The notes: a model not told the origin generated them from the letters alone. 15,719 nucleotides of DNA from CAVALG01 sp963630555 (GCA_963630555.1 CAVGND010000037.1:1-15719); one strand, 5' to 3'. Positions 1 through 8,338 are shown, counted from the stretch's first letter. A program made the numbers and translations.

Positions 1-24
1 ATGGTATTTCCCGAATTGGGAAAG

Positions 25-52
25 TATGGCGGAGGGTTAACCCTCCGCCATA
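25..52. repeat. 28-bp perfect palindrome
   Basis: Every base pairs across the centre: TATGGCGGAGGG, TTAA, CCCTCCGCCATA. It lies in the presumed chromosomal flank left of the tRNA fragment. It has no clean T-tract on either side, so a terminator is possible but not shown. No gene is recognisable in 1-210. A short minus-strand reading with a CPKC motif near 110-170 runs quickly into a stop. Confidence 0.6.
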
Positions 53-171
53 TCATATATCATTATTCTTCTGTGCTGTAAATATAACAGACTCAGCAGG
101 CACACAGCTTTATGTTATGCGCCTGTTTTTTGGTCTGTGACAAGTAATTTCAGCGGACATTTTGGGCAAAG

Positions 172-209
172 AAAAACGCTCAAAGCCGCATAAACAAAGG
201 CTTTGAGCG
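172..209 (-). terminator. Rho-independent terminator of the tRNA-Leu locus
   Basis: An 11-bp perfect stem (CGCTCAAAGCC at 177-187 with GGCTTTGAGCG at 199-209, 11-nt loop) is followed on the minus strand by a run of five T. It begins one base after the CCA end of the tRNA-Leu fragment. This is where a tRNA gene's own terminator would sit and marks positions below 211 as the original tRNA flank. Confidence 0.8.
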
Positions 210-210
210 A

Positions 211-264
211 TGGTGCGGGTAAGAGGACTTGAACCTCCACGACCTTGCGATCATTAGAACCTGA
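211..264 (-). pseudogene. 3' fragment of tRNA-Leu, probable element attachment site
   Basis: On the minus strand the fragment reads from the anticodon loop to CCA. It has an anticodon-loop part TCAGGT (anticodon CAG if aligned to tRNA-Leu), the 3' half-stem TCTAA, a variable arm GATC-GCAA-GGTC, a T-arm GGAGG-TTCAAGT-CCTCT, and the acceptor strand TACCCGC followed by ACCA. The matching 5' half (GCGGGTA acceptor strand, D-arm, TTAGA half-stem) is absent from the bases beyond 265. A class II tRNA cut at the anticodon loop is the usual scar of tyrosine-integrase insertion into a tRNA 3' end. The CCA end and terminator face left, so the element should lie to the right and the intact tRNA copy outside the window. 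The leucine assignment rests on the long variable arm and the anticodon alignment. Confidence 0.8.
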
Positions 265-556
265 TGGTAACGCCACCTCGGTGAAAGGTTAAATAACAGA
301 GAAAACAGTCAAATTTCCTTTATTGTGTCCAACAGGGAACACGGTTATATAAACCGAATTCCCTGTTTTAATGAAGAAAAATTATTGTTTTATTAAAATA
401 TTATTTTTCTCTGTATTGTACATACTCAACTATGTCTGAAACGCCGGACTGACCGTTCGGGTTTGTTTGTGAATCCTTAACTATCAATTGTTTTAAAATA
501 ACAAATGCAAATCAAGGAAAAATAACAACACTACGTGCTACAGTTTGGTGAAAAAC
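265..556. other. AT-rich terminal region of the element, no gene
   Basis: These 292 bases between the tRNA fragment and the end of the giant surface gene hold no credible coding sequence. The clear structure is the nested inverted repeat at 331-367. The rest is AT-rich. No convincing rho-independent terminator for the surface operon was found here. Confidence 0.5.
331..367. repeat. Nested inverted repeat near the element end
   Basis: Outer arms AACAGGGAA (331-339) and TTCCCTGTT (359-367) enclose inner arms CGGTT (342-346) and AACCG (352-356) around ATATA. On the plus strand it runs into TTTTAATG, so it could be a weak terminator. Its place about 70 bp inside the presumed att site also fits an integrase or excisionase arm site. 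The sequence does not decide between these. Confidence 0.5.
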
Positions 557-3500
557 TTAATATTTGGGGAAATATACTTTTCCACTCCAACTGCCAGATT
601 TGCCGTTGTTGTCGCGCCACTCGCTGCCGGTATTCTGTGAAATATCATCAGGTGTACATGAATATGTATGCCATCCACTCGTGTTTGATGCGGTTCGTGT
701 ACCACCAGCGGTTTTAAAGTTGCTCGCGTCAGCTATTTGATGCCATCCCCACCATTCAAATTCCTGCTTGAAACCGTACTTTCCTTCACTATATTTGTTG
801 GTAATCGTATTCGTCCATATTATTCTGATTTCCACGCTGTTAGCTGTACGATTTCGCCATTCGGCTTCAACCACATAATCAAGACTTGTATTGCCGCTAC
901 TGCTCTTCCACCAATTTCCTTTTGAAATCACCTGCCTTGTCGGCTGAGATGTAGGTGTGTAAGTAAAAACGATTGTCTTTGCCGAAGTGCTATCCCACGT
1001 GACACTCTGTGATGACGGCGTGTTATAGCCATCCTTTGCAGGCGGTAAAATAGTGTTTGTTGTCCCATAATTATAAGTTGCGGATGATGATCCTAAATCG
1101 GTTCCATTACTGGATCTATATACAATATTGTATGTATAACTATTAATGGTTGCTGTCGCATAGATGTCACTATTGGTAACATTTCCGGTAACTGTTATTG
1201 ATGTCAAACCGTTTGTTCTCAATGTGTATCCGGTTGAAGCGGTATATGTTACATTTAGAATATCACCATAATATACTGCCGTCCCGCTGTTTATTATACC
1301 AGTAGCTGCTCCGGCTTTAGGCGAACTGATTCTTTTTACGGAAATTGTATATCCTGTGCCTACAGACCATAACGCAGTGTATGAATTTACGGTTGCGGTC
1401 GCATAAATGTCACTACCAGTAACATCTCCGGTAACTGTGATTGACGTTGAACCGGTTGTATCCAAAGTATATCCGGTTAAAGCAGCGTATTTTACACTTA
1501 GAACATCACCGTAATATACCGTATCCCCACTGTTAATCACACCTGTTGTTCCTTTGTTGGGGGAACTTGTGCGAGTGACAACTATTGTGCAACCTGTCCC
1601 ACTGATCCAACTCGCTGAAAACGATTTGACGGTCCAATGTGCATATAGGGTAATATCATTTGCTGTTGTAAAGGTTGCGTTTGGGCTCACTTTAGTCCCA
1701 CCTAATGGTGATGTAAACCAGCCGTCAAAGTTAAAACCAGTTCTCGTCGGAATTGGGAGACTGCCAATAGGACTACCATTAGAAACTTTTCTTGAAGATT
1801 CTGTACAACTTGCGTTGTCTGCATTCACATTAAAATTTAATGTGTAAGAATTAAGTAAGTTGTTAAAGGTTTCTATATTTATTTGTTCGTACTGATTATA
1901 TTGGAGATGATCATTTCCAGTGATATCTCCACAGACCAAAATTTTATCAGTTACAATCAATTTTCCCTCCACATTTTCGTTTGAATCGTAAAGTGTAATG
2001 TTCTTGGAAAGAACAGCATTTACATTATCAGAGTCAACAGTAACGTTGCCTTGCAATCCTAATTCAGTATTGTCATGTTTCAATACGAGACCCAATCCTG
2101 CAGATTTAATGGTAACCTGATTCAGGACAACCTTTGCTGAATCAATTTTTAAAGGCGTTGCAGCAGTAGAAACAAAATTTGTTTTGTGAATTCTGGTTTC
2201 TGCCGCATTAGATACAATTGAGAAATTATTGTAAGTATCTTTATATCCGTTGAACGAAAACATTTCCGTTGATGAAGGAACAGTCAGTGTGATGCCATTC
2301 AATGCATCTGCTCCATTCTCTATACATCCAACATAAACATCTATTATCTTTGCACCAGAATTTACGGCAGCTTTGACAACATTTACATTGGCAGCGTTAA
2401 TCGTTAGTGTGTTAGCCCCCTCGAATGCATTGATTCCAATATAATCAACATTTTTATCAACAGTAACGATGTCCATAGATGTGCAGTTTTTAAATGCATT
2501 GTCACCAATACTTAGTATATTTCCGCCGGAAAGTCCAAACAATGAAGTACATCCTTCAAAAGCATTATCAGGTACAGTTGTTATAAAATCTGATAATCTT
2601 ACTTCTTTAATTTTGGCATTTCCTTTAAATGCTGTTGATGAGATTCCTGTTATTTTAACAACATCTCCTCCACCCACATTCATATATTCGGGAATAACTA
2701 CATAATCGTCAGTTCCTGTATAGCCGGTAATTGTACCTGTTGATTGGTCAACTTTTAAGCCTTTTGAATAGCACGTTCTTTCAGCAACATATTCAGCAAC
2801 TTCAATAGGTACTTCAAATGGTATTACACCGTTTTCGGCATCGTTATAACTACCTGTTATATATGAATAATCCTCAAACTGCTTTAACGGTTCCGTATCA
2901 TCCATAACGCTGTAAGTATATGTGAAAAAACTTTCGGTTTTCATGTCATAGCCTACTATTGCAAAAACATGAGCTTTTCCGACCATAATCCAACGATGAT
3001 AACCTGCTTTTGTTGCTTGTGTTGTCCAGGTGCTGGTTGTTGACTTAGCCTCTTCCTTTGAATATGTTACAGCAGATTCATATTCTTCTCCTTCTGATTG
3101 GGTAGATTGAAGTCCTTGAGATTCACTGCTTCCGCCCCCTTGTGAATATGATTTGCCATATCCATAAGTCTTGGCAATCTTTTCCGAAATAATATTCGAT
3201 GTTGTTCGGCTTGTACTGTTTGTAGAACTTCCACCTTTGCTAGAGCTACTATTCCATGAAGATGATTTCACCGCAGTTTCGGAACTACCTTCGGAATGGC
3301 TTGTATCTCTTCCCGCTGAAGCATTAACCCCGGTTGAATGTTCATTTCCCCACTTTGTCTCTCCTCCGGCTTCAATACTGCCACCAATACCTGCCTCTCC
3401 TGTTGTTCCTGTAACCTTGTTTTCTTGCTTTAAACCCATATTAGCATTCAAACCGGCTTTAACGCTCAAACCATTGTCCTGATAACTTTTATCAGATATA

Positions 3501-5422
3501 CCAACATCTACCTTTGCTTGATTAGTCCATCCATCGTTATTTGTCGTAACCTTTGTACTTGAACTCGAACCACTCGAACCACTACTGATGTTCCATGTAC
3601 TTGAATTGCTTTTTGCAATAGTTTCAGCTTGCTCTTTTGTCAATCCTTTTTCAGTATATGATTGTTCGTCAATACTGGTAACCTCATTCCAATCCTTCGA
3701 TAAAGTCCAATTTGACGATTTTGTAGTTGCATTTGAAACAGACTTTGCAAACGAATTCATCATAGTATCATTTATTTTGGTGGTGAATGTTTCTGTTTGA
3801 GTTTGTGTAATACCTTCACCTGAAATATATCCAAAATCGTGTATTGTATATACAGGCACATTCTGTATTTCGCCTATTTCATACGCAAAGAAAATAGTAT
3901 CACTTTTTTCATCTTCGGTAATAATAGGTGCATCGAGTTTTGGTTTCGTAAATGTTTTGTTTCTTTCGCTGGTCCAATTTGCAGTAAGAATTATTGAACC
4001 TGTTGTCCCAATGGGAATAGTACCCTTTTTATACAGATTTCCTTTTTCATCTGTCCAGCCCGTAAAAATGTAGTTACTTAATTTCGGGGTTGGTAAAGTA
4101 AGTCCCTCACTTACTGTGTAAACGTCTTTGCTTTTATCAACAAATATATCAGATTTATATTGGACAACATAAACAACAGGAGTCCATTTGGCGTATAAAT
4201 CAATATTACCTTTTGTTCCTATAGCAATATTTTTAACAAGTTCACCATTAGAACCTTGACCATCATACCAACCCTCAAAAACATATCCATCAACTGTTAA
4301 ATTTAATAATTTTAGACCTTCCTGTGATGTGTAAACATTAGGATTCGGATTATCAATTTTGAGCGATTGCAAATAAGAATCATTGTCGGTAATATGATAT
4401 ATTATGGCATACTCAGTCTTTTTAAGTTTAGGGATAATATCCTGTTTTTTAAGAATAGTTTTACAAACCGAACAGTGAGAGCCTTCAGTCAAGCCTGTGC
4501 TGTCATAAGTAGGCTCTACAGCAGCATCAATAACCACAGTATGCCCCGGTGCTTTCAGGATAGTATCTGCCTGCGATACAAAATTATTACCGTCCTTATC
4601 GGTAAAATACTTTTCACAGGCAGAGCAATACCAGTATGCAATATTGCCGTTTTCGGTACAAGTTGCCGATTTTGCTGCCGTTGCTGTCATTATGTGGGTA
4701 TGAACGTTGCTTCCGCCCGGAACTAATGTTACACCGTAACCTTCGGCATCTACAACATATCGTCTTATTAAAACGACATCTTTCATTGTAACCTCACCGT
4801 CACCGTTAACATCGGCGGCAAGTTTATTGGCAGTAACGCTGTAACCGGTAACTAACCTTCTGACAAAAGTAACATCTTTAAGATCAACGGTTCCGTCACC
4901 GTTGATATCACCGGGAATATAATCAATAATAGTAACGCTGCCATTGTTGATTGCAACAGGAATATCGTTTAAATTCGAATCGATGATATTGCCGTTTTGA
5001 TAAGAAAGTTTTACATTCAACTTAGAATTTGCACTTACACTCTCATCTACTGAAAATGTCAAAGTCAAAATAGTGCCGTCTTTGATATCATCGTCGGCAA
5101 GATCGAGAGCGTCCCAAGCAAATTTACAAGGGGAATTGTAACTTTCCGGAGTAGTCATTGAAAGTGCACTGAATGCCTCACCGGATTTCGAGTCAACCAA
5201 AGTTAACCCTTCATCATAGGTCACGGTGAAGTTTGCAGCCATAATCCCGGGATTATTCTTTACATTGATATCGACTTCAACATTTGAACCCGGAACGGCA
5301 TTAACACTTTCAACGGTAATAATCGCGGCATTTAAGGCATCTGCAATAATTGACATCGGAAATATCGTTAATATCATTAGCAGTGCTAAAAATACCGACA
5401 ACAATTTTTGGTTTCTTGTCAT
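557..5422 (-). CDS. Giant secreted cohesin/dockerin surface adhesin with InlB-type and BspA-type repeats
   Basis: 1621 aa, with a signal peptide at about 1-30. Domains in order: cohesin-like (about 33-165, with the motif KFAWDALDLADDDIKDG); dockerin (about 170-225) with two calcium loops, DINGDGTVDLKD and DVNGDGEVTMKD; a module with three Cys pairs (about 241-332); two InlB/Flg_new-type repeats ending in YAKWT and LTANWT (about 337-484); an unrecognised Ser/Thr/Gly-rich region (about 485-880); BspA-type leucine-rich repeats (about 895-1015, AFKG/AFEGCTSL/AFKNCTS); a beta-rich stretch; a third InlB-type repeat ending LYAHWT (about 1192-1264); two homologous repeats of about 80 aa (1266-1345, 1346-1426); and an unknown Trp-rich C-terminus (about 1497-1621). 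There is no LPXTG motif or membrane anchor, so retention may depend on the dockerin. It starts 23 bp after the upstream lipoprotein gene, behind AAAGGAT, so the two probably form an operon. Domain calls are firm; an adhesin role is inferred. Confidence 0.88.
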   Translation of the reverse strand: MTRNQKLLSVFLALLMILTIFPMSIIADALNAAIITVESVNAVPGSNVEVDINVKNNPGIMAANFTVTYDEGLTLVDSKSGEAFSALSMTTPESYNSPCKFAWDALDLADDDIKDGTILTLTFSVDESVSANSKLNVKLSYQNGNIIDSNLNDIPVAINNGSVTIIDYIPGDINGDGTVDLKDVTFVRRLVTGYSVTANKLAADVNGDGEVTMKDVVLIRRYVVDAEGYGVTLVPGGSNVHTHIMTATAAKSATCTENGNIAYWYCSACEKYFTDKDGNNFVSQADTILKAPGHTVVIDAAVEPTYDSTGLTEGSHCSVCKTILKKQDIIPKLKKTEYAIIYHITDNDSYLQSLKIDNPNPNVYTSQEGLKLLNLTVDGYVFEGWYDGQGSNGELVKNIAIGTKGNIDLYAKWTPVVYVVQYKSDIFVDKSKDVYTVSEGLTLPTPKLSNYIFTGWTDEKGNLYKKGTIPIGTTGSIILTANWTSERNKTFTKPKLDAPIITEDEKSDTIFFAYEIGEIQNVPVYTIHDFGYISGEGITQTQTETFTTKINDTMMNSFAKSVSNATTKSSNWTLSKDWNEVTSIDEQSYTEKGLTKEQAETIAKSNSSTWNISSGSSGSSSSTKVTTNNDGWTNQAKVDVGISDKSYQDNGLSVKAGLNANMGLKQENKVTGTTGEAGIGGSIEAGGETKWGNEHSTGVNASAGRDTSHSEGSSETAVKSSSWNSSSSKGGSSTNSTSRTTSNIISEKIAKTYGYGKSYSQGGGSSESQGLQSTQSEGEEYESAVTYSKEEAKSTTSTWTTQATKAGYHRWIMVGKAHVFAIVGYDMKTESFFTYTYSVMDDTEPLKQFEDYSYITGSYNDAENGVIPFEVPIEVAEYVAERTCYSKGLKVDQSTGTITGYTGTDDYVVIPEYMNVGGGDVVKITGISSTAFKGNAKIKEVRLSDFITTVPDNAFEGCTSLFGLSGGNILSIGDNAFKNCTSMDIVTVDKNVDYIGINAFEGANTLTINAANVNVVKAAVNSGAKIIDVYVGCIENGADALNGITLTVPSSTEMFSFNGYKDTYNNFSIVSNAAETRIHKTNFVSTAATPLKIDSAKVVLNQVTIKSAGLGLVLKHDNTELGLQGNVTVDSDNVNAVLSKNITLYDSNENVEGKLIVTDKILVCGDITGNDHLQYNQYEQINIETFNNLLNSYTLNFNVNADNASCTESSRKVSNGSPIGSLPIPTRTGFNFDGWFTSPLGGTKVSPNATFTTANDITLYAHWTVKSFSASWISGTGCTIVVTRTSSPNKGTTGVINSGDTVYYGDVLSVKYAALTGYTLDTTGSTSITVTGDVTGSDIYATATVNSYTALWSVGTGYTISVKRISSPKAGAATGIINSGTAVYYGDILNVTYTASTGYTLRTNGLTSITVTGNVTNSDIYATATINSYTYNIVYRSSNGTDLGSSSATYNYGTTNTILPPAKDGYNTPSSQSVTWDSTSAKTIVFTYTPTSQPTRQVISKGNWWKSSSGNTSLDYVVEAEWRNRTANSVEIRIIWTNTITNKYSEGKYGFKQEFEWWGWHQIADASNFKTAGGTRTASNTSGWHTYSCTPDDISQNTGSEWRDNNGKSGSWSGKVYFPKY

Positions 5423-5445
5423 AGTCTTTCATCCTTTCACAAATA

Positions 5446-8187
5446 CTATTTAACAGTAATACCGCCATTTTTCACATCAACCGAAACCGAGTTAATATCA
5501 TTATCAAACACATCATTCGAGTTGTATGTAATAGAGATAGGATATGTTTTTGCAGAAGCACTTGAGTTAACCTCAAATGTAAGTAACAGTATTTGGCCGT
5601 CTTTAACCTGATCTTGAGAAATTTCAAGCCCGTCCCAACCGAATTTGCATCCGTTTACGAGATTTTTAGGTGGGGTAAATGTTAAAACATCACTTACTGC
5701 TGAACCTGAAGTGCATTTTTTTAAGGTTAATACACTATCATCATAATTAACTTTTAAAGCAATACCTAACAGTCCCGGATTGTTAACAATAGAAACCGGG
5801 ACAGTAATCGTCTGCCCCGCACTTGTCGAAACATTGCCGACAACAAATGTTGGGTTTGTGATTTTAGTGTATTGTGCGGTAACAATCATATTACTTGTGA
5901 CATTTGTAAATATCTTATCCCATTTAGAGAATACATAACCCTCTCTGTCGGGAGTAACAGGGGCGGTTGCGGATTTACCGGCAGCAACTGTTTCTGTTTT
6001 AAGAACAGAGCCGTCATAATCTTTGAACACTACCGTATATGTAGTTGAAGGGTTTGAAGAGTCCGTAACGCCGACATATCCGGCATCAATTTCATTGTTA
6101 TTATCCAAAACAAGGATAAGATGTTTTTCGGAATTAACATATGCATTCTTTACACCTACACCGTTAGTTCCGTTTTTACCGTCTTTTCCGCGAAGAGAAG
6201 CAAGCCATTCCTCTTCAGTGCCGGTATATCCGTATTTAACAGCAATCTGATAGGCAGACTGACCGTCCTTGCCGGAAAGCGATTTTACCCATTCGGTCTC
6301 GGTGCCTTGATATCCGTGTTCCACGGCAATTTCATATGCCGATTGACCTGTCGCTCCGACAGCACCTACTAATGTAGCAAGCCACTCCTGAAGCGTGCCA
6401 ACATAACCATTGTCAACCGCTAACTGGTATGCCGATTTGCCGTCCTCGCCGTTCTTGCCGACAAGCGAAGCGAGCCATTCGGTTAAAGAGCCTTCGTAGC
6501 CGTTTTGTACAGCAAGTTCATATGCCGAAAGTCCGTTCTTTCCGTCTTTGCCGTCAACTCCGTCTTTGCCGTTTTTACCGACTAATGAATCAAGCCACTC
6601 TGAAAGCGAACCGGTAAATCCGTTATCTTTTGCGAGTTCATAAGCGGATTTGCCATCTTTGCCATAAGCTCCGGTTTTGCCGGCAAGCGAAGCGAGCCAT
6701 TCAGTCTCTGTTCCCGTAAAGCCGTTGTCAACAGCGATTTCATAAGCGGATTTACCGTTGTTTCCCGCTGTACCTTTCAAAGATTCAAGCCACTCCGATG
6801 CCGTGCCTTGATATCCGTTGTCGACAGCGATTTGATAGGCAGATTTGCCGTCTTTGCCGTTTGTTCCCGTGCCGTTCCCGGTGCCCTTAAGAGATTCTAA
6901 CCATTCTTCTTCCGTACCGGTATATCCGTGATCTTTTGCAAGTTCGTAAGCAGATTTACCATTAGCACCGTCAACGCCGTCCTTACCGTTCTTACCGACA
7001 AGAGATATGAGCCACTCTGATTCTGTTCCCCTAAATCCCTTATCAACAGCAAGTTCGTAAGCAGATTTACCATTGGCACCGTCAGAACCTTTATCGCCCT
7101 TAGCACCTTTTGCACCGACTAAAGTTCCAAGCCATTCTTCAATAGTTCCGATATATCCATTATCGACGGCGATTTCGTATGCCGATTTACCGTTTGTGCC
7201 ATCCTTTCCGTTTACGCCGTCAACTCCGTCTTTACCATCTTTGCCGTCAACACCGTTTGTACCGTCAACGCCGTCTTTGCCATTCTCGCCCTTAACACCG
7301 TCTGCGCCCTTAGCACCGACAAGTGATTGCAGCCAATCTTGAAGTGATCCGTTAAAGCCGTTATCCAAAGCAAGTTCATAGGCAGATTTGCCGTTACTGC
7401 CGTTCTGCCCGGCTTTTCCTGCCTCACCCACAAGAGAGGCCAACCACTGAGCTTCAGTTCCTTTATAACCGTTTCTTACAGCAACTTCATAAGCGGATTC
7501 ACCATTCCTACCATCTTTGCCATCTTTGCCGGTTTTGCCAACTATGGATGTTATCCATTCTGTTTCAGTTCCTGTATAGCCATTGTCTACAGCGATTTGA
7601 TAAGCGGATTTTCCGTCCTTACCATCCGTTCCTTTTGCACCGGAAAGCGAAAGCAGCCAATCGGTAAGAGAACCTTCATATCCGTTAGAAACAGCAAGTT
7701 CATAGGCAGATTGACCATTTAAGCCGTTTACACCGTCTTTTCCGTCTTTTCCGTCTTTCCCGTTAGTACCGTCTTTACCATTTTTAACGGTTACACCTGA
7801 TTTGTTCATGAGATTATCAACCCATTCTTTTTCGGTCCCCTTGTATCCGTTAAGGACAGCAAGTTCGTAGGCTGATTTTCCGTTAGTGCCGTTTGTACCA
7901 TTAGCACCGATAAGAGTTTTTAACCATTCGGTTGTATCTCCCTTATATCCGTTGTCAACCGCCAAGTCATAAGCAGACTTGCCGTTTTCACCGGTTTCTC
8001 CAACAAGAGATGCAAGCCATTCCTGTACCGTTCCCTTATAACCGTTTTCTACCGCAAGGTCATAAGCTGATTTGCCGTTTGCCGATGCGGAAGTCGGCTT
8101 GACATCTTTCTCACCGCAAGATGTGAGAAATGTCATACCGAACAGCATCATAACGGTAATCACAATTGCTGTTACTCGTTTTTTCAT
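5446..8187 (-). CDS. Surface lipoprotein with collagen-like repeat stalk and C-terminal cohesin
   Basis: 913 aa from the ATG at 8187, chosen because GGAGG lies 7 bases upstream (8195-8199) and the product then opens with a lipoprotein signal: MKK, a hydrophobic core, then the lipobox LTSC with Cys24. The longer frame to 8238 runs back through the inverted repeat and is unlikely to be the start. Residues about 38-660 hold 17 copies of a unit like GKSAYELAVDNGYxGTExEWLxSLxG, joined by collagen-like Gly-X-Y linkers (GKDG, GTNG, GVDG) of varying length. An InlB/Flg_new-like repeat (about 717-777) and a cohesin-like domain (about 778-913, CKFGWDGLEISQDQVKDG) follow. The cohesin resembles that of the downstream protein. 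Likely role: a membrane-anchored rod holding a cohesin away from the cell to bind dockerin proteins such as its neighbour. Repeat and cohesin calls are strong; the partner is inferred. Confidence 0.88.
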   Translation of the reverse strand: MKKRVTAIVITVMMLFGMTFLTSCGEKDVKPTSASANGKSAYDLAVENGYKGTVQEWLASLVGETGENGKSAYDLAVDNGYKGDTTEWLKTLIGANGTNGTNGKSAYELAVLNGYKGTEKEWVDNLMNKSGVTVKNGKDGTNGKDGKDGKDGVNGLNGQSAYELAVSNGYEGSLTDWLLSLSGAKGTDGKDGKSAYQIAVDNGYTGTETEWITSIVGKTGKDGKDGRNGESAYEVAVRNGYKGTEAQWLASLVGEAGKAGQNGSNGKSAYELALDNGFNGSLQDWLQSLVGAKGADGVKGENGKDGVDGTNGVDGKDGKDGVDGVNGKDGTNGKSAYEIAVDNGYIGTIEEWLGTLVGAKGAKGDKGSDGANGKSAYELAVDKGFRGTESEWLISLVGKNGKDGVDGANGKSAYELAKDHGYTGTEEEWLESLKGTGNGTGTNGKDGKSAYQIAVDNGYQGTASEWLESLKGTAGNNGKSAYEIAVDNGFTGTETEWLASLAGKTGAYGKDGKSAYELAKDNGFTGSLSEWLDSLVGKNGKDGVDGKDGKNGLSAYELAVQNGYEGSLTEWLASLVGKNGEDGKSAYQLAVDNGYVGTLQEWLATLVGAVGATGQSAYEIAVEHGYQGTETEWVKSLSGKDGQSAYQIAVKYGYTGTEEEWLASLRGKDGKNGTNGVGVKNAYVNSEKHLILVLDNNNEIDAGYVGVTDSSNPSTTYTVVFKDYDGSVLKTETVAAGKSATAPVTPDREGYVFSKWDKIFTNVTSNMIVTAQYTKITNPTFVVGNVSTSAGQTITVPVSIVNNPGLLGIALKVNYDDSVLTLKKCTSGSAVSDVLTFTPPKNLVNGCKFGWDGLEISQDQVKDGQILLLTFEVNSSASAKTYPISITYNSNDVFDNDINSVSVDVKNGGITVK

Positions 8188-8207
8188 AAAACATCCTCCA
8201 AAATTAT

Positions 8208-8241
8208 AGATTGCAACATAATTCTCATTATGTTGCAATCT
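8208..8241. repeat. 14-bp hairpin enclosing the left inversion site
   Basis: AGATTGCAACATAA (8208-8221) and TTATGTTGCAATCT (8228-8241) are perfect complements around the 6-bp spacer TTCTCA. The structure sits only 8 bases upstream of the lipoprotein gene's GGAGG. It has no T-tract, so it is not a terminator. The layout of palindromic arms around a short asymmetric spacer is that of a tyrosine-recombinase core site. In mRNA it would also fold just before the ribosome binding site. Confidence 0.7.
8215..8236 (+). repeat. Left inverted repeat (IRL) of the putative invertible segment
   Basis: This 22-bp sequence is identical to the reverse complement of 8473-8494. Its core is arms AACATAA and TTATGTT around the spacer TTCTCA. 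Because the asymmetric spacer is inverted in the partner copy, recombination between the two would invert the 236 bp between them rather than delete it. Confidence 0.85.
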
Positions 8242-8250
8242 AAGTGCTGA

Positions 8251-8280
8251 ATATTACTCTGAAAATTTCAAGGATTTGAA
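8251..8280 (-). promoter_or_regulatory. Weak candidate promoter toward the surface operon
   Basis: On the minus strand, TTCAAA (8280-8275) and TAATAT (8256-8251) are separated by 18 bp. The match is poorer than the opposing promoter. It could give basal expression of the surface operon in the present orientation, so 'OFF' may not be absolute. Confidence 0.25.
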
Positions 8281-8297
8281 TTGAGTATGAAAATCCT

Positions 8298-8338
8298 AGC
8301 CTTTTTTCATTTTAAAAAAATCCGAAAGAAAAAAGGCT
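8298..8338. repeat. Hairpin inside the invertible segment
   Basis: AGCCTTTTTTC (8298-8308) pairs with GAAAAAAGGCT (8328-8338) across a 19-nt loop. In this orientation it lies between the recombinase gene and the surface operon, where it could limit read-through on the minus strand. After inversion it would lie upstream of the promoter. Neither side has a strong U-tract. Confidence 0.5.

Noticed and set aside
211..264. Reading the tRNA fragment as a tRNA with anticodon CTA (suppressor or pyrrolysine type)
   Set aside because: That register leaves no pairing anticodon stem. Alignment with anticodon CAG, half-stem TCTAA and a class II variable arm fits tRNA-Leu, and the 5' half is missing anyway.
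7073..7342. Pro/Ser-rich plus-strand frame opposite the collagen-like stalk, and similar frames at 6023-6617 and 6897-7433
   Set aside because: They are shadows of the repetitive Gly-X-Y coding sequence on the minus strand; the repeats keep other frames open.
5446..8187. CRISPR-like array because of regularly spaced repeats
   Set aside because: The repeats are coding, vary in sequence and spacing, and translate into one continuous lipoprotein.
557..8187. Cellulosome scaffoldin gene cluster
   Set aside because: Cohesin and dockerin domains are present, but there are no carbohydrate-active catalytic or carbohydrate-binding modules in the window; the other domains are adhesin-type.
5446..8238. 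Longer start of the lipoprotein gene at 8238
   Set aside because: The extra 17 codons run back through the inverted repeat and the ribosome site; the ATG at 8187 has GGAGG and begins a perfect lipoprotein signal.
8208..8241. The 14-bp hairpin as a transcription terminator
   Set aside because: No T-tract follows on either strand, and it lies directly before a ribosome binding site. It is better explained as a recombination core.
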